Shown: piece by piece, positions 33,532-42,154 of the stretch
Numbering within the stretch: the stretch's first letter is position 1
Layout: the number at the start of each line of letters is the position of its first letter
Assembly (NCBI RefSeq): GCF_042650565.1
Contig: NZ_JBHSBH010000020.1
Location: 96,566-160,565, forward strand
DNA from: Nocardiopsis_B sediminis
GTDB lineage: Bacteria; Actinomycetota; Actinomycetes; Streptosporangiales; Streptosporangiaceae
DNA length: 64,000 nt
Direction of reading: 5' to 3'
Program-made: the position numbers and the translations under genes
The notes under the pieces: generated by a model
Seen by the model: only the letters and a program-made list of their open reading frames with translations
Told to the model about the DNA's origin: nothing
The model's database searches: none

Positions 33532-35646
33532 TTAGGAACCCGCCTCCACCGAATGGCCGGCGAGCAGGTCCGGCAGCGGCTCCGTGTGCACGACGTGCAG
33601 GGTGGAGACCGCACGGGTCAGCACGACATAGAGGCGGTGCAGGCCCCGCGGCTCGGCGGCGACGATGCGGGCGGGCTCGGCGGTGACCACCGCGTCGAAC
33701 TCCAGGCCCTTGGCCAGCGACGCGGGGACGCACACCAGCCGCTCGGCCTCCAGCGCGTCGTCGGCGGCGCCCAGTATCCCCGCCGCCAGCCCGGCGGCCG
33801 TGACGGCGGCGTGCAGGGCGGGCAGGTCGGTGTCGGCGGCGATCAGCCCGACCGACCCTTCCCCGGCCAGGGCGGTGCGGCACGCGCCGACGACCGCCTC
33901 GGCCAGCCCGCCGGCCCGCGCAGCGGCGATGTGCAGCGACCCGGGGGAGCGGCGGATCGCCACCGGGGCGCCGAGCCCGGGCGCGATCCGCGGCAGCAGC
34001 CGGGCCGCGAAGTCGATGATCTGCGCCGGGACCCGGTAGCCGCGGTCCAGGACGGCGAGCCGACCGTCGGGCTTGCCCAGGTGGTGCAGGAGGGTGTCCC
34101 AGTCGTCCGCCGCATTGGGCGCCGTGCCCTGGGCGATGTCGCCCAGGACGGTGCACGAGCCGCCGGCCGCGCGCCGCCCCAGCGCGCGGGCCTGCATCGG
34201 GCTCAGGTCCTGGGCCTCGTCGATCACGATGTGGCCCAGGCTCTCGGGGCGCTCGATGAGCCCGGCGGCCTCGTCGATCAGCGCGAGGTCGGCCTCGGAC
34301 CAGCGGGCGCTCTTGGGGCCGCGCGGCCGCCCCGGCAGCAGGACCATCGCCTGCTCCTCCGGGGTGAGCAGGCCGTCGGCGGCGCGGGCGAGCCGGCCGG
34401 GATCGGTGAGCAGGCCCAGCAGCAGCCGCACGGGGTCGGCCTTGGGCCACATGGCGGTGACGGCGGCGCGGACCTCGCGCGTGCGCCGCACCTGGTCGTG
34501 GGTGCGGTCGTCGCACGCCTCGCCGGCCGCCTCCATGAGGCTGAGAACGGTGTGCGCGATGCGGTGGGCGAGCAGGTCGCGCCCTGCTCCGTAGGGCACC
34601 CCGCGCTCCCGCAGCTCCGCCAGCAGGCCGGCGAGGTCCTCGGGGTAGAGCCGGTAGCGCCGCGACCCCCGCTGCACCACCAGGGTCTCGGTGGCCGGCC
34701 GCGGCAGCGACCACAGGTCGCGGCGGATCACCTCGGCCATGCGGGCGTCGCCCTTGAGGCGGGCGGTGGCGGGGTCGTCGGCGGCGCGCACCGGGACGGT
34801 CTCCAGCAGTTCGCGCAGCGTGGTCTGGGCGACGTCGATCTCGCCGAGCGCGGGCAGGACGTTGCGGATGTAGGACAGGAACGACCGGTTGGGGCCGACG
34901 ATGGCCACACCGGACCGGCCCAGCCGCTTGCGCTCGGTGTAGAGCAGGAAGGCGATGCGGTGCAGCCCCACGGCGGTCTTGCCGGTGCCGGGGGCGCCCT
35001 GCACGCACAGCGTGGTGGTGAGCGGGGCGCGGACGAGGTCGTCCTGCTCGGGCTGGATGGTCGCGACGATGTCGCGCATCGGACCGGTGCGGGGGCGCTC
35101 GATCTCGGCGGTCAGCAGGTGGCCGCCGAGGGCGGCCGCGGCCGGCAGGACGTCGCCCCCGGCGATGTCCTCGTCCTCGAATGCGGTCAGCTCGGCGGCG
35201 TTGCCGAACCCGTAGCGGCGGCGCACGCGCACGCCCATCGGGTCGGCGGGGCTGGCGCGGTAGAACGCCACCGAGATGGGGGCGCGCCAGTCGAGCACCA
35301 TCGCGCGCCCGTGCTCGTCGTGCACGTGGCGGCGGCCGATGTGGACGCGGTCGGCCGCACCGCCGGTGTCGCCGCTCTCGCCCTCGCCTTCGAACACGGT
35401 CCCGGCGGCGAAGTCGAGCCGGCCGAAGAAGAGCGGGGTGTCGGGGAGGTCGGCCAGCGCCTCGGCGCGCAGCGCCCGTGCCTGCTTCAGCGCCTGGGTG
35501 GACACCCAGTCGCCGTAGACCTCGGGGGTCTCGGTGGCGAGGACGTCGTCGCGCATGCGGCGCAGGGCGTCGCGGGAGGCGGTGAGGTGGGCGCGCTCGG
35601 CCGCGATCTCGGGGTCGAGGGCAGGGGAGGGCTCGGGTACGGGCAT
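33532..35646 (-). CDS. helD: HelD-family RNA polymerase-associated ATPase
   Basis: A 704-residue superfamily 1 helicase-like protein. HelD frees stalled RNA polymerase from DNA and other ligands. It starts with an antiparallel coiled-coil arm (PEIAAERAHLTASRDALRRMRDDV), then FFGRLDFAAGTVF and HVHDEHGRAMVLDWRAP, typical of HelD. Walker A is QGAPGTGKTAVGLHRIAFLLY, and motif II is HIVIDEAQDLSPMQ. The C-terminal RecA-like domain ends in RLYVVLTRAVSTLHVVH. The start at 35646 fits the coiled-coil arm. I looked for the inverted repeat that marks rifamycin-induced HelR genes in Streptomyces and did not see it upstream. Confidence 0.9.
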   Translation of the reverse strand: MPVPEPSPALDPEIAAERAHLTASRDALRRMRDDVLATETPEVYGDWVSTQALKQARALRAEALADLPDTPLFFGRLDFAAGTVFEGEGESGDTGGAADRVHIGRRHVHDEHGRAMVLDWRAPISVAFYRASPADPMGVRVRRRYGFGNAAELTAFEDEDIAGGDVLPAAAALGGHLLTAEIERPRTGPMRDIVATIQPEQDDLVRAPLTTTLCVQGAPGTGKTAVGLHRIAFLLYTERKRLGRSGVAIVGPNRSFLSYIRNVLPALGEIDVAQTTLRELLETVPVRAADDPATARLKGDARMAEVIRRDLWSLPRPATETLVVQRGSRRYRLYPEDLAGLLAELRERGVPYGAGRDLLAHRIAHTVLSLMEAAGEACDDRTHDQVRRTREVRAAVTAMWPKADPVRLLLGLLTDPGRLARAADGLLTPEEQAMVLLPGRPRGPKSARWSEADLALIDEAAGLIERPESLGHIVIDEAQDLSPMQARALGRRAAGGSCTVLGDIAQGTAPNAADDWDTLLHHLGKPDGRLAVLDRGYRVPAQIIDFAARLLPRIAPGLGAPVAIRRSPGSLHIAAARAGGLAEAVVGACRTALAGEGSVGLIAADTDLPALHAAVTAAGLAAGILGAADDALEAERLVCVPASLAKGLEFDAVVTAEPARIVAAEPRGLHRLYVVLTRAVSTLHVVHTEPLPDLLAGHSVEAGS

Positions 35647-35983
35647 GGGGTGGACCTCTGTGCGGGCGGGAACGGATGGACGGCGGCGGGTGCGTGGGTT
35701 CCCGCCCCGGGCCTGTGACCCGGTTCGTGCCGATCCTCAGCGCGCAGACGTGCAGTGCCGCCGGAGCGAAACATCGATGCTAATGCACCGCGCACCGCGT
35801 GGCAAAAAGGAAAGGCGGCGCGCCCGCCCCCGGTTCCCGGATCCGCCCCGCTTTTCCCCAGGATCGGGTAAAACCGCCGACACGTCCCCCGGGCCCTCGC
35901 GAACCGTGCCGTCCGCGCGATATCCGTGGCGTGACCACGGAATTCGCGGTCATCGTTCTTCGCTCGTCGCATCGGGGGTTCCT
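35647..35983. other. 337-bp divergent intergenic region
   Basis: It separates helD (minus) from the aquaporin gene (plus) and must carry both promoters. It contains mixed-composition DNA around 35770-35960, with an A-rich patch (GGCAAAAAGGAAAGG) at about 35800. I see no confident promoter hexamers, operators or small genes. Confidence 0.4.
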
Positions 35984-36709
35984 GTGAGTGTGAGTGTCTG
36001 GGCCGGCATTGTGGGCGAATTCTTCGGCACGGCGCTCCTGGTGCTGTTCGGTGGCGGCGTCTGCGCCGCCCTCGCGCTGAACAAGTCCAAGGCGAAGGGC
36101 GCGGGGTGGGTCGCCATCGCATTCGGGTGGGGGTTCGGCGTCCTGGCCGGCGCCTATATGGCCTTCCCGCTGTCCGGGGGGCACATCAACCCGGCGGTGA
36201 CCGTAGGTCTGGCGTTCGCCACCGGCGACTTCTCCAAGATCCCCACCTACATCCCGGCGCAGGTGCTCGGCGCGATGCTCGGTGCCTTCCTGGTCTGGCT
36301 CACCTACCTGTGCCAGTTCCGGGAGTCGCCGGGCCCGTTCCTGAGCATCTTCTCCACCGAGCCCGAGGTCCGCCGCAGCGGGCTGAACCTCGTCACCGAG
36401 ATCATCGCGACCTTCGCGCTCGTCTTCGTCATCGTCATCACCGGCGCCTACCGGGAGCTCCAGGCGTCGGGCACCGGGGTGCTGATCGTGGCCCTGCTGG
36501 TGGTGGGGATCGGGCTCTCGCTGGGCGGCCCCACCGGGTACGCCATCAACCCCGCGCGCGACCTCGGCCCGCGCATCGTCCACCAGCTGCTGCCGATCGC
36601 GGGCAAGCAGACCTCCGACTGGGCCTACTCCTGGGTGCCCGTGGTCGGGCCGCTCCTGGGCGGCGCCATCGGCGGCCTGCTCGGCGGCACGGTGGTGTCG
36701 CTGCTGTAA
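35984..36709 (+). CDS. glpF: MIP family channel, glycerol facilitator type
   Basis: A 241-residue channel of six transmembrane helices. The two pore half-helices carry the NPA boxes as GHINPAVTV and GYAINPARDLG. The Asp after the second box (NPARD) is the mark of glycerol-conducting members rather than water-only aquaporins. The GTG start at 35984 has GGGGGTT five bases upstream; the open frame before it has no membrane character. No glpK follows, in contrast to most glpF genes; glpD is at 14171. Confidence 0.88.
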   Translation: MSVSVWAGIVGEFFGTALLVLFGGGVCAALALNKSKAKGAGWVAIAFGWGFGVLAGAYMAFPLSGGHINPAVTVGLAFATGDFSKIPTYIPAQVLGAMLGAFLVWLTYLCQFRESPGPFLSIFSTEPEVRRSGLNLVTEIIATFALVFVIVITGAYRELQASGTGVLIVALLVVGIGLSLGGPTGYAINPARDLGPRIVHQLLPIAGKQTSDWAYSWVPVVGPLLGGAIGGLLGGTVVSLL

Positions 36710-36756
36710 CCCGCCCCCCGGCCCGGCCACCCGATTTCCCCGCCCGCCGAACCCGG

Positions 36757-36776
36757 TACTACATTGTGTCGTAGTA
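36757..36776. promoter_or_regulatory. Palindrome TACTAC-N8-GTAGTA, possible operator
   Basis: A perfect 6-bp inverted repeat with an 8-base spacer. The right half reads TGTCGTAGTA, close to operator half-sites known for BlaI/MecI/CopY-type repressors. It is an A+T-rich island 18 bases before the GTG of the first membrane gene and contains -10-like sequences (TACATT), so a bound protein would block transcription. No regulator gene is adjacent. Confidence 0.55.
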
Positions 36777-36794
36777 GAGGGAACGGAGGCGGGC

Positions 36795-37160
36795 GTGGTC
36801 GACGCGCTGACCACCACCATCGAGATCGCGTCGCTGATCATCGCCGTGTGGTGCCTGATCACCACCTTCCGCGACCGCCCGATGCTGGTCCCCCACCTGG
36901 TGGCCATGGGCGTGCTGTGGCTGCTCGTCATCGGGCAGGCAGTGGTCTCGGGCGTGCTGATGGCCGGAGGCGAGCGCCCCGCCGAGACCGTGACCTTCAT
37001 CGGCTACCTCGCCACCATCGTCCTCATCCCCCCGGCCTGCGCCGTGTGGGGGTTCATGGAGCGCAGCCGGTGGGGCCCCGCGGTGATCGCCTTCGCCTGC
37101 CTCATCCTCCCGGTCATGATTGTGCGGCTGGAGCAGATCTGGGACCCCTCCCGTGTCTGA
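36795..37160 (+). CDS. Small integral membrane protein, four helices
   Basis: A 121-residue protein with four hydrophobic segments (ASLIIAVWCLITTF; LVAMGVLWLLVIGQAVVSGV; FIGYLATIVLIPPACAVWGF; PAVIAFACLILPVMIVRL). No enzymatic motif. The GTG start has GGAGGCGGG just before it. The stop codon lies inside the start region of the next gene (8-base overlap), so the two are made together and probably interact. The family is unknown to me; it resembles paired actinobacterial membrane proteins. Confidence 0.75.
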   Translation: MVDALTTTIEIASLIIAVWCLITTFRDRPMLVPHLVAMGVLWLLVIGQAVVSGVLMAGGERPAETVTFIGYLATIVLIPPACAVWGFMERSRWGPAVIAFACLILPVMIVRLEQIWDPSRV

Positions 37161-37566
37161 GCCCGCCTCGCGCACCGGGCCCGGGCGGGTACTGATCGCG
37201 GTCTACGCGGTCTTCGCCCTGGCCGCCACGGCCCGCGCCGCCGTGCAGATCCTCACGAGGTTCGAGGACGCCCCCCTCGCCTACCTGCTGTCCGCTGTGG
37301 CCGGGGCGGTCTACATCGTGGCCGCCGTCGGCATCGCCCGGCGCGGCCGCACCGCCCACCGCGTGGCCATGGTGTCGTGCGCCGTCGAGCTCCTCGGCGT
37401 GCTCGTGGTCGGCGGTCTCAGCCTCGCCTTCCCCGCCGCCTTCCCCGACGACACCGTCTGGTCCCGGTTCGGCAGCGGCTACCTGTTCATCCCGCTGGTC
37501 CTGCCGGTGCTGGGCCTGCTGTGGCTGCGCCACGTCCGCCGCCTGGAGCAGGCCGCCCCGGCTTGA
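37153..37566 (+). CDS. Small integral membrane protein, partner of the preceding one
   Basis: A 137-residue protein with four hydrophobic segments (VLIAVYAVFALAATARAAV; YLLSAVAGAVYIVAAVGIA; VAMVSCAVELLGVLVVGGL; GYLFIPLVLPVLGLLWL) and an Arg-rich C-terminal tail. The GTG start overlaps the end of the preceding gene. The last Arg-rich stretch likely lies in the cytoplasm. Function unknown. Both genes would respond to whatever binds the palindrome upstream. Confidence 0.75.
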   Translation: MSEPASRTGPGRVLIAVYAVFALAATARAAVQILTRFEDAPLAYLLSAVAGAVYIVAAVGIARRGRTAHRVAMVSCAVELLGVLVVGGLSLAFPAAFPDDTVWSRFGSGYLFIPLVLPVLGLLWLRHVRRLEQAAPA

Positions 37567-37598
37567 GGGTGTGCGCCACCCGGCGCGGCGCGGCCGTG

Positions 37599-37604
37599 TA
37601 GCTT
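37599..37604 (+). promoter_or_regulatory. -10 box of a leaderless promoter for the sulfurtransferase
   Basis: TAGCTT fits TANNNT and ends six bases before the ATG at 37611. No ribosome binding site is present. The spacing places the transcription start at the ATG, which is the layout of a leaderless mRNA. Confidence 0.6.
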
Positions 37605-37610
37605 GCGGGC

Positions 37611-38480
37611 ATGGCACCAAAGAACCGCAGCAGCGACCTGCCCGTCGTCGTCCCGGCCGAGCTGGTGGCCGAGCGCCGCGACGACTTCGTCGTCGCCGAT
37701 GTCCGCTGGTACCTCGACGGCCGCTCCGGGCGCGCGGCCTACGACAGCGGCCACATCCCCGGGGCGGTCTTCGTCGACGTCGACGTCGACCTGTCCGCAC
37801 CGGCGTCGCCCGAAGGCGGCCGGCACCCCCTGCCCAGTGCCGACGCCTTCGCCGCGACCCTGTCCATGCTCGGCATCGGCGACGGTGCCCGGGTGGTGGC
37901 CTACGACGACGCGGGCGGTTCGGTCGCCGCCCGCCTGGTGTGGATGCTGCGCGCGATCGGCACCCCGGCGGCGGTCCTCGACGGCGGTGTCCAGGCGTGG
38001 ACCGGGCGGCTGGAGCGGTGGCCGGCCGAGCCCCGCCCCGCGCTGCGCAGTTCCGTGCCCTGGCCCGCCGACCGGATCGTGGACACCGCGACCGTCCGCG
38101 CCGGGATCGGCGACCCCGCCGGCCTGCTGGTCGATGCCCGCACCCACGTCCGCTACACGGGCGAGGCCCCCGCGCCCGTCGATGCGCGCCCCGGGCACAT
38201 CCCCGGCGCCCGCAGCGCCCCCTGGGCCGGCAATCTCGCCGAGGATGGGAGGTTCGCCACACCCGAGCGGCTGCGCGAGCGGTTCGCCGCCCTGGGCGCG
38301 GACACGGCCGAAACCATCACCGCCTACTGCGGGTCGGGCGTGACCGCCTGCCACGACCTGCTCGCCCTTGAGCACGCCGGATACACCGGTACGCGGCTCT
38401 ACCCCGGGTCGTGGAGCGCCTGGGCTCCCGACCCCGGGCTCCCGGCCGAGACCGGGGAGGGCGGCGGACGGCGGCCCTAG
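37611..38480 (+). CDS. sseA: 3-mercaptopyruvate/thiosulfate sulfurtransferase
   Basis: A 289-residue protein made of two rhodanese domains. The N-terminal, inactive one has FVVADVRWYLDG and AYDSGHIPGAVFVDVD. The C-terminal catalytic one has LLVDARTHVRYTG, GHIPGARSAPW and the active loop AYCGSGVTAC. The loop CGSGVTA is the mercaptopyruvate sulfurtransferase form; thiosulfate-specific rhodaneses have CRKGVTA. So it probably transfers sulfur from mercaptopyruvate. It is read from a leaderless transcript by the look of the promoter. Confidence 0.92.
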   Translation: MAPKNRSSDLPVVVPAELVAERRDDFVVADVRWYLDGRSGRAAYDSGHIPGAVFVDVDVDLSAPASPEGGRHPLPSADAFAATLSMLGIGDGARVVAYDDAGGSVAARLVWMLRAIGTPAAVLDGGVQAWTGRLERWPAEPRPALRSSVPWPADRIVDTATVRAGIGDPAGLLVDARTHVRYTGEAPAPVDARPGHIPGARSAPWAGNLAEDGRFATPERLRERFAALGADTAETITAYCGSGVTACHDLLALEHAGYTGTRLYPGSWSAWAPDPGLPAETGEGGGRRP

Positions 38481-38786
38481 CGGGCGCCGCCATCGTGAAC
38501 ACACCGCGTGGCCTGCGGACTTTGGGTCAGTGGGCGGCCACGCGGCGGACCGTGTGAGAGGACGGGTGGAACTGGATCCATCGTCGGTCAGGATCGCCCG
38601 CCCGCGGGGACGACGCGCCGATGTCGCTTCTAACGGACAAAAGACGACCCGGTGGCGTGTCGTCCGAAACCGGGGGGCCGGGGTGGTGATGATGGACTCG
38701 AAACCCGGCCTTCCCGCCGTCTCACCGCGTTCTAACCCGAACCGACGATGCTCGTACCAATCAGGATGAGGATCCCGGAGGACCAC
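38481..38786. other. 306-bp region upstream of the HtrA-like protease
   Basis: It must carry the protease promoter. It contains A+T-richer patches at about 38625-38650 (TTCTAACGGACAAAAGACG) and 38730-38760 (TTCTAACCCGAACC), which share TTCTAAC 105 bases apart. These could be promoter elements or binding sites; I cannot assign them. No small gene is seen. Confidence 0.4.
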
Positions 38787-40442
38787 ATGAGCGCACCCGA
38801 TTCCCCCCACGGCGACCCCGCTGACGGCACCGGCGCCCGGCGGCCCGACGATGTGCCCGGCGACGCCGCAGGCCAGTCCGCTTCCAGCGATCCCAGGTAC
38901 GTCGATCCGGTCTACCCCGAGCGCGATACGGGCGGGCCCGCCTACGGCGAGCCGTCCGGGCCCGCCGACACGACCCTGTGGTCGACCCGCTCCGCCGGCG
39001 CCGCATCGGGGCCGGAGGGCACCCCGGAGCCGCCGGCTCCCGGAACGCCGGGCGGCTACGCGATCGGCGCCACCGGGCACGCACCCCACGCCCCGCACGC
39101 GGGCTGGCACGGGCCCCACGGCGACACCCGCGCGTTCGGCGCGTCCGCAGCCTCCCCGTGGGACACCGGCACCACCGGCACCGGTCCCCACCCGGGCGCC
39201 ACCACCGGATCGTTCGCCCGCCCGCCGGAAGGCGGTGCCGCCGGCGGAGGACTGCCGCCCACCCCGCCCGAGGCCGCGTTCGGCATGCCGGCGCCCGGCT
39301 CCGGCCCCAAGCGCGAGCCCTTCTTCAAGCGCAACAAGGTGCTCGGCGTCGCCGCCGTCACCGCCCTGGCCACCAGCCTGATCGTGGGGCCGGCGGCCGC
39401 CATCGTGACCACCCGGCTCCTCGACGGAGGCGGCGTCAGCTCCCTCACCGGCCCCCCGTCCGGCTCGGCGTCCTCCGGCACGGTCAGCACCGTCGCGGAG
39501 TCGACCCTGCCCAGTGTGGTGTCCATCCAGACCAGCGAGGGCAGCGGCGGCAGCGGCGTCGTCATCAGCGACGACGGCCAGATCCTGACCAACAACCACG
39601 TGGTCGCCGGCGCCAACGGCCCGGTGCTCGTGCAGTTCAACGACGGCAGCGAGGCCGAGGCCGAGGTCCTGGGCGCCGACCCGGTGTCCGACCTCGCCGT
39701 CATCCAGGCCAGCGGGGTCAACGGCCTCACCGCCGCGAGCTTCGGCGACTCCGACCGGGTCGAGGTCGGCGCCGACGTCGTCGCCATCGGCTCCCCGCTG
39801 GGGCTGTCGGGGACGGTGACCTCCGGCGTCGTCAGCGCCGTCGACCGCCCCGTCAACACCGGCAACGCCGGCCAGCAGCCCGAGCAGCAGGACCCGCTCG
39901 CCCCGCCGGACGAGGGCGGCCAGTCCTCCGGGCTGCGCACCGCGACCGTCATCAACGCCATCCAGACCGACGCACCGATCAACCCCGGAAACTCCGGCGG
40001 GCCGCTGATGAACATGAGCGGGGAGGTCATCGGGATCAACACCGCGATCCTCACCGCGGGCCAGGGCGCCGAGGCCGGGTCGATCGGGCTGGGCTTCGCG
40101 ATCCCGATCAACCAGGCCCGGACGATCGCCGCGCAGCTCATCGAGACCGGGACGGCCGAGTACGCCGCGATCGACGCCACCATCTCCGAGCCGCGCCAGG
40201 GCACGGGGGCGACCATCGTCGAGACCTCGCGCGGCGGGGCGGCGGCCGAGGCCGGACTGGAGCGCGGCGACGTCGTGACCTCCATCGACGGCGAGTCGGT
40301 CGAGAGCCCGGACGCGCTGATCGCGGCGGTCCGCTCGCACGAGCCCGGCGACACCGTGACCGTCGGCTACACCCGCGACGGCAACGACGCGGAGGTCGAG
40401 ATCACGCTGTCGGCCCAGTCCGCCGAGAGCATCGGCGGCTGA
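38787..40442 (+). CDS. pepD: HtrA/PepD-type serine protease with PDZ domain
   Basis: A 551-residue envelope protease. About 175 disordered residues rich in Pro, Gly and Ala lie in the cytoplasm, then RNKVLGVAAVTALATSLIVG is the membrane anchor. The extracytoplasmic trypsin-like domain has the catalytic triad in NNHVVAGA (His), DPVSDLAVIQ (Asp) and NPGNSGGPL (Ser). One PDZ domain is at the C terminus (GLERGDVVTSIDGESVES). It degrades or refolds damaged envelope proteins. The ATG at 38787 has GGAGG seven bases before it. Mycobacterial pepD sits beside mprAB; an MprAB-like pair is 3 kb downstream here. Confidence 0.93.
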   Translation: MSAPDSPHGDPADGTGARRPDDVPGDAAGQSASSDPRYVDPVYPERDTGGPAYGEPSGPADTTLWSTRSAGAASGPEGTPEPPAPGTPGGYAIGATGHAPHAPHAGWHGPHGDTRAFGASAASPWDTGTTGTGPHPGATTGSFARPPEGGAAGGGLPPTPPEAAFGMPAPGSGPKREPFFKRNKVLGVAAVTALATSLIVGPAAAIVTTRLLDGGGVSSLTGPPSGSASSGTVSTVAESTLPSVVSIQTSEGSGGSGVVISDDGQILTNNHVVAGANGPVLVQFNDGSEAEAEVLGADPVSDLAVIQASGVNGLTAASFGDSDRVEVGADVVAIGSPLGLSGTVTSGVVSAVDRPVNTGNAGQQPEQQDPLAPPDEGGQSSGLRTATVINAIQTDAPINPGNSGGPLMNMSGEVIGINTAILTAGQGAEAGSIGLGFAIPINQARTIAAQLIETGTAEYAAIDATISEPRQGTGATIVETSRGGAAAEAGLERGDVVTSIDGESVESPDALIAAVRSHEPGDTVTVGYTRDGNDAEVEITLSAQSAESIGG

Positions 40443-40662
40443 CCCGGTCGGCCGGGCCGGGGCGGGTAGGGGGGCGCTCCGGACCGGTGTGGCGCGGCCG
40501 CCGGGCCGCGTGGCCGGATGGGGGACCCGTCCCGACCGGGGGCCGGACGGGTGACCCGGCCCCGCGGGCCCGGAGGCCGGCGCCGGACGCGGTCCGATGC
40601 CCGCCCGCGGGGGCGGCGGGCATCGGCGGACGCGGCGGATGCGCTGTGTCGTTTGGTCCTAT

Positions 40663-40730
40663 GGGCACGCTCGCCTTCTTGCTCGGCTCCAACGGCTCTG
40701 CAAGTCGGGCCTTCGGCCGGGGGCGGCGGA
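40663..40730 (+). repeat. Dispersed hairpin repeat, copy 4 (truncated)
   Basis: 68 bp matching the left and central parts of the repeat (CACGCTCGCCTTCTTGCTCGG, then GGCCTTCGGCCGGGGGC). The right end with CTCGTCGGCTCGCCG is missing. The hairpin arms are altered (GGCTCTGCAAGTCGGGCC). It lies between the protease and glycosyltransferase genes. Confidence 0.75.
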
Positions 40731-40864
40731 CGGTATCGTTCGAGTCACGGTGCGGTAGGGGTGCGACACGTTCCGCAATGGTTCCGCCTCCGGTGGGCCC
40801 GGGGCGGCCACCATGGCCGTGCCGGACGGGGCCGCCCCGCGCCGACACCAGGAGAGATCGAACC

Positions 40865-42154
40865 ATGGCCGTTCCCCCTCCCCCCACGACCGGTGGCCGC
40901 GCCCCCGACCGGGGCGGCGCCCACGCCCGCGAGGACGCCGCGGGCACGGGACGGCTGCGGGTCCTCATCGGGACCGACACCTACCCGCCCGATGTCAACG
41001 GCGCCGCCTTCTTCACCGCCCGCCTCGCCCAGGGGCTCGCCGACCGCGGCGCCGACGTCCACGTCCTGTGCCAGTCGGCGCACGGCCCGCCCGGTGTCGC
41101 CCGCGACGGCGGCGTGGTCGAGCACCGGCTGCGCTCGGTGCCGTCGCTCGCGCACGAGACCCTCCGGCTCACCCTCCCGCCCGGCGCCGCCGGCCACACC
41201 CGCCGGCTGCTGGTCCGGTTGCGCCCGCACGCCGTCCACGTGCAGAACCACTTCATCGTCGGCCGCCTGCTGATCGGGGCGGCCCGCCGCTACGGCATCC
41301 CGGTCGTGGCCACCAACCACTTCATGCCCGAGAACCTCTTCCACCACCTGCGGGTGCCCGCCCCCTTGCGGGGCCGGATCGGCCGGGCGGCCTGGCACGA
41401 CTTCGTCCGCGTGCTCGCCGGTGCCGACCACATCACCACCCCCACCCGGATCGCCGCCCAGCTCCTGCTCGACCAGGGGTTCGACCGCCCCGTGGAGGCG
41501 GTGTCGTGCGGGATCGACCTGCGCCGGTTCCACCCGCTCGCCGACCCCGGCGCCGAGCGCCCGCGGGTGCGCGCCCGGTTCGGCCTCCCCGACCGCCCCA
41601 CGGTCGCCTTCGTCGGGCGGCTCGACGAGGAGAAGCGGGTCGAGGAGCTGATCCGCGCCGTTCCGCGGCTCCGGGCCGTCGGCGCGCAGCTCGTCCTCGC
41701 CGGGAACGGCGTCCGGCGGCCGCTGCTGGAGGCCCTGGCCGCGCGGTGCGGCGTCGCCGACCGGGTGCACTTCCTGGGCTACGTGCCCGAGCGCGACCTG
41801 CCGCTCGTGTACTGGGCGGCCGACGCCTTCGCGATCGCCGGGACCGCGGAGTTGCAGAGCATCGCCACGCTGGAGGCCATGGCCAGCGGGCTGCCGGTGG
41901 TCGCCGCCGACGCCATGGCGCTGCCGCACTTGGTCCACACGGGGCGCAACGGCTACCTCTACCCGCCCGGTGACAGCGGCGCCCTGGCCAAGTTCCTCAC
42001 CGAGATCCTGGTGTCGCCCGCGGAGCGGGCCCGCATGGGCGAGGCGAGCCGGGAGATCGCCGTGCGGCACGACGAACGCGTGTCGCTGGCGAGGTTCGAG
42101 CGGATCTACCGCGACGTGGCCCGGGTGCGGGTCTCGGGGCTCGCGGGCGCCTGA
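40865..42154 (+). CDS. Family 4 glycosyltransferase
   Basis: A 429-residue GT-B glycosyltransferase. The N-terminal acceptor domain has RVLIGTDTYPPDVNGAAFFTARLA, and the fold continues with HVQNHFIVGRLL and VVATNHFMPENL. The C-terminal nucleotide-sugar domain has VAFVGRLDEEKRVEELI, the strand LVLAGNG and the donor motif with AELQSIATLEAMASGLPVVA, where E-x7-E reads as ELQSIATLE. These match GT4 enzymes such as mannosyltransferases on lipid acceptors (PimB/MgtA-like); the exact substrate is unknown. The ATG has GGAGAG eight bases before it. Its 3' end overlaps the transporter gene on the other strand. Confidence 0.88.
   Translation: MAVPPPPTTGGRAPDRGGAHAREDAAGTGRLRVLIGTDTYPPDVNGAAFFTARLAQGLADRGADVHVLCQSAHGPPGVARDGGVVEHRLRSVPSLAHETLRLTLPPGAAGHTRRLLVRLRPHAVHVQNHFIVGRLLIGAARRYGIPVVATNHFMPENLFHHLRVPAPLRGRIGRAAWHDFVRVLAGADHITTPTRIAAQLLLDQGFDRPVEAVSCGIDLRRFHPLADPGAERPRVRARFGLPDRPTVAFVGRLDEEKRVEELIRAVPRLRAVGAQLVLAGNGVRRPLLEALAARCGVADRVHFLGYVPERDLPLVYWAADAFAIAGTAELQSIATLEAMASGLPVVAADAMALPHLVHTGRNGYLYPPGDSGALAKFLTEILVSPAERARMGEASREIAVRHDERVSLARFERIYRDVARVRVSGLAGA

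Noticed and set aside
35647..35760. Rifamycin-associated element upstream of helD
   Set aside because: I searched for the typical inverted repeat and found none, so HelD rather than an inducible HelR is the safer call.
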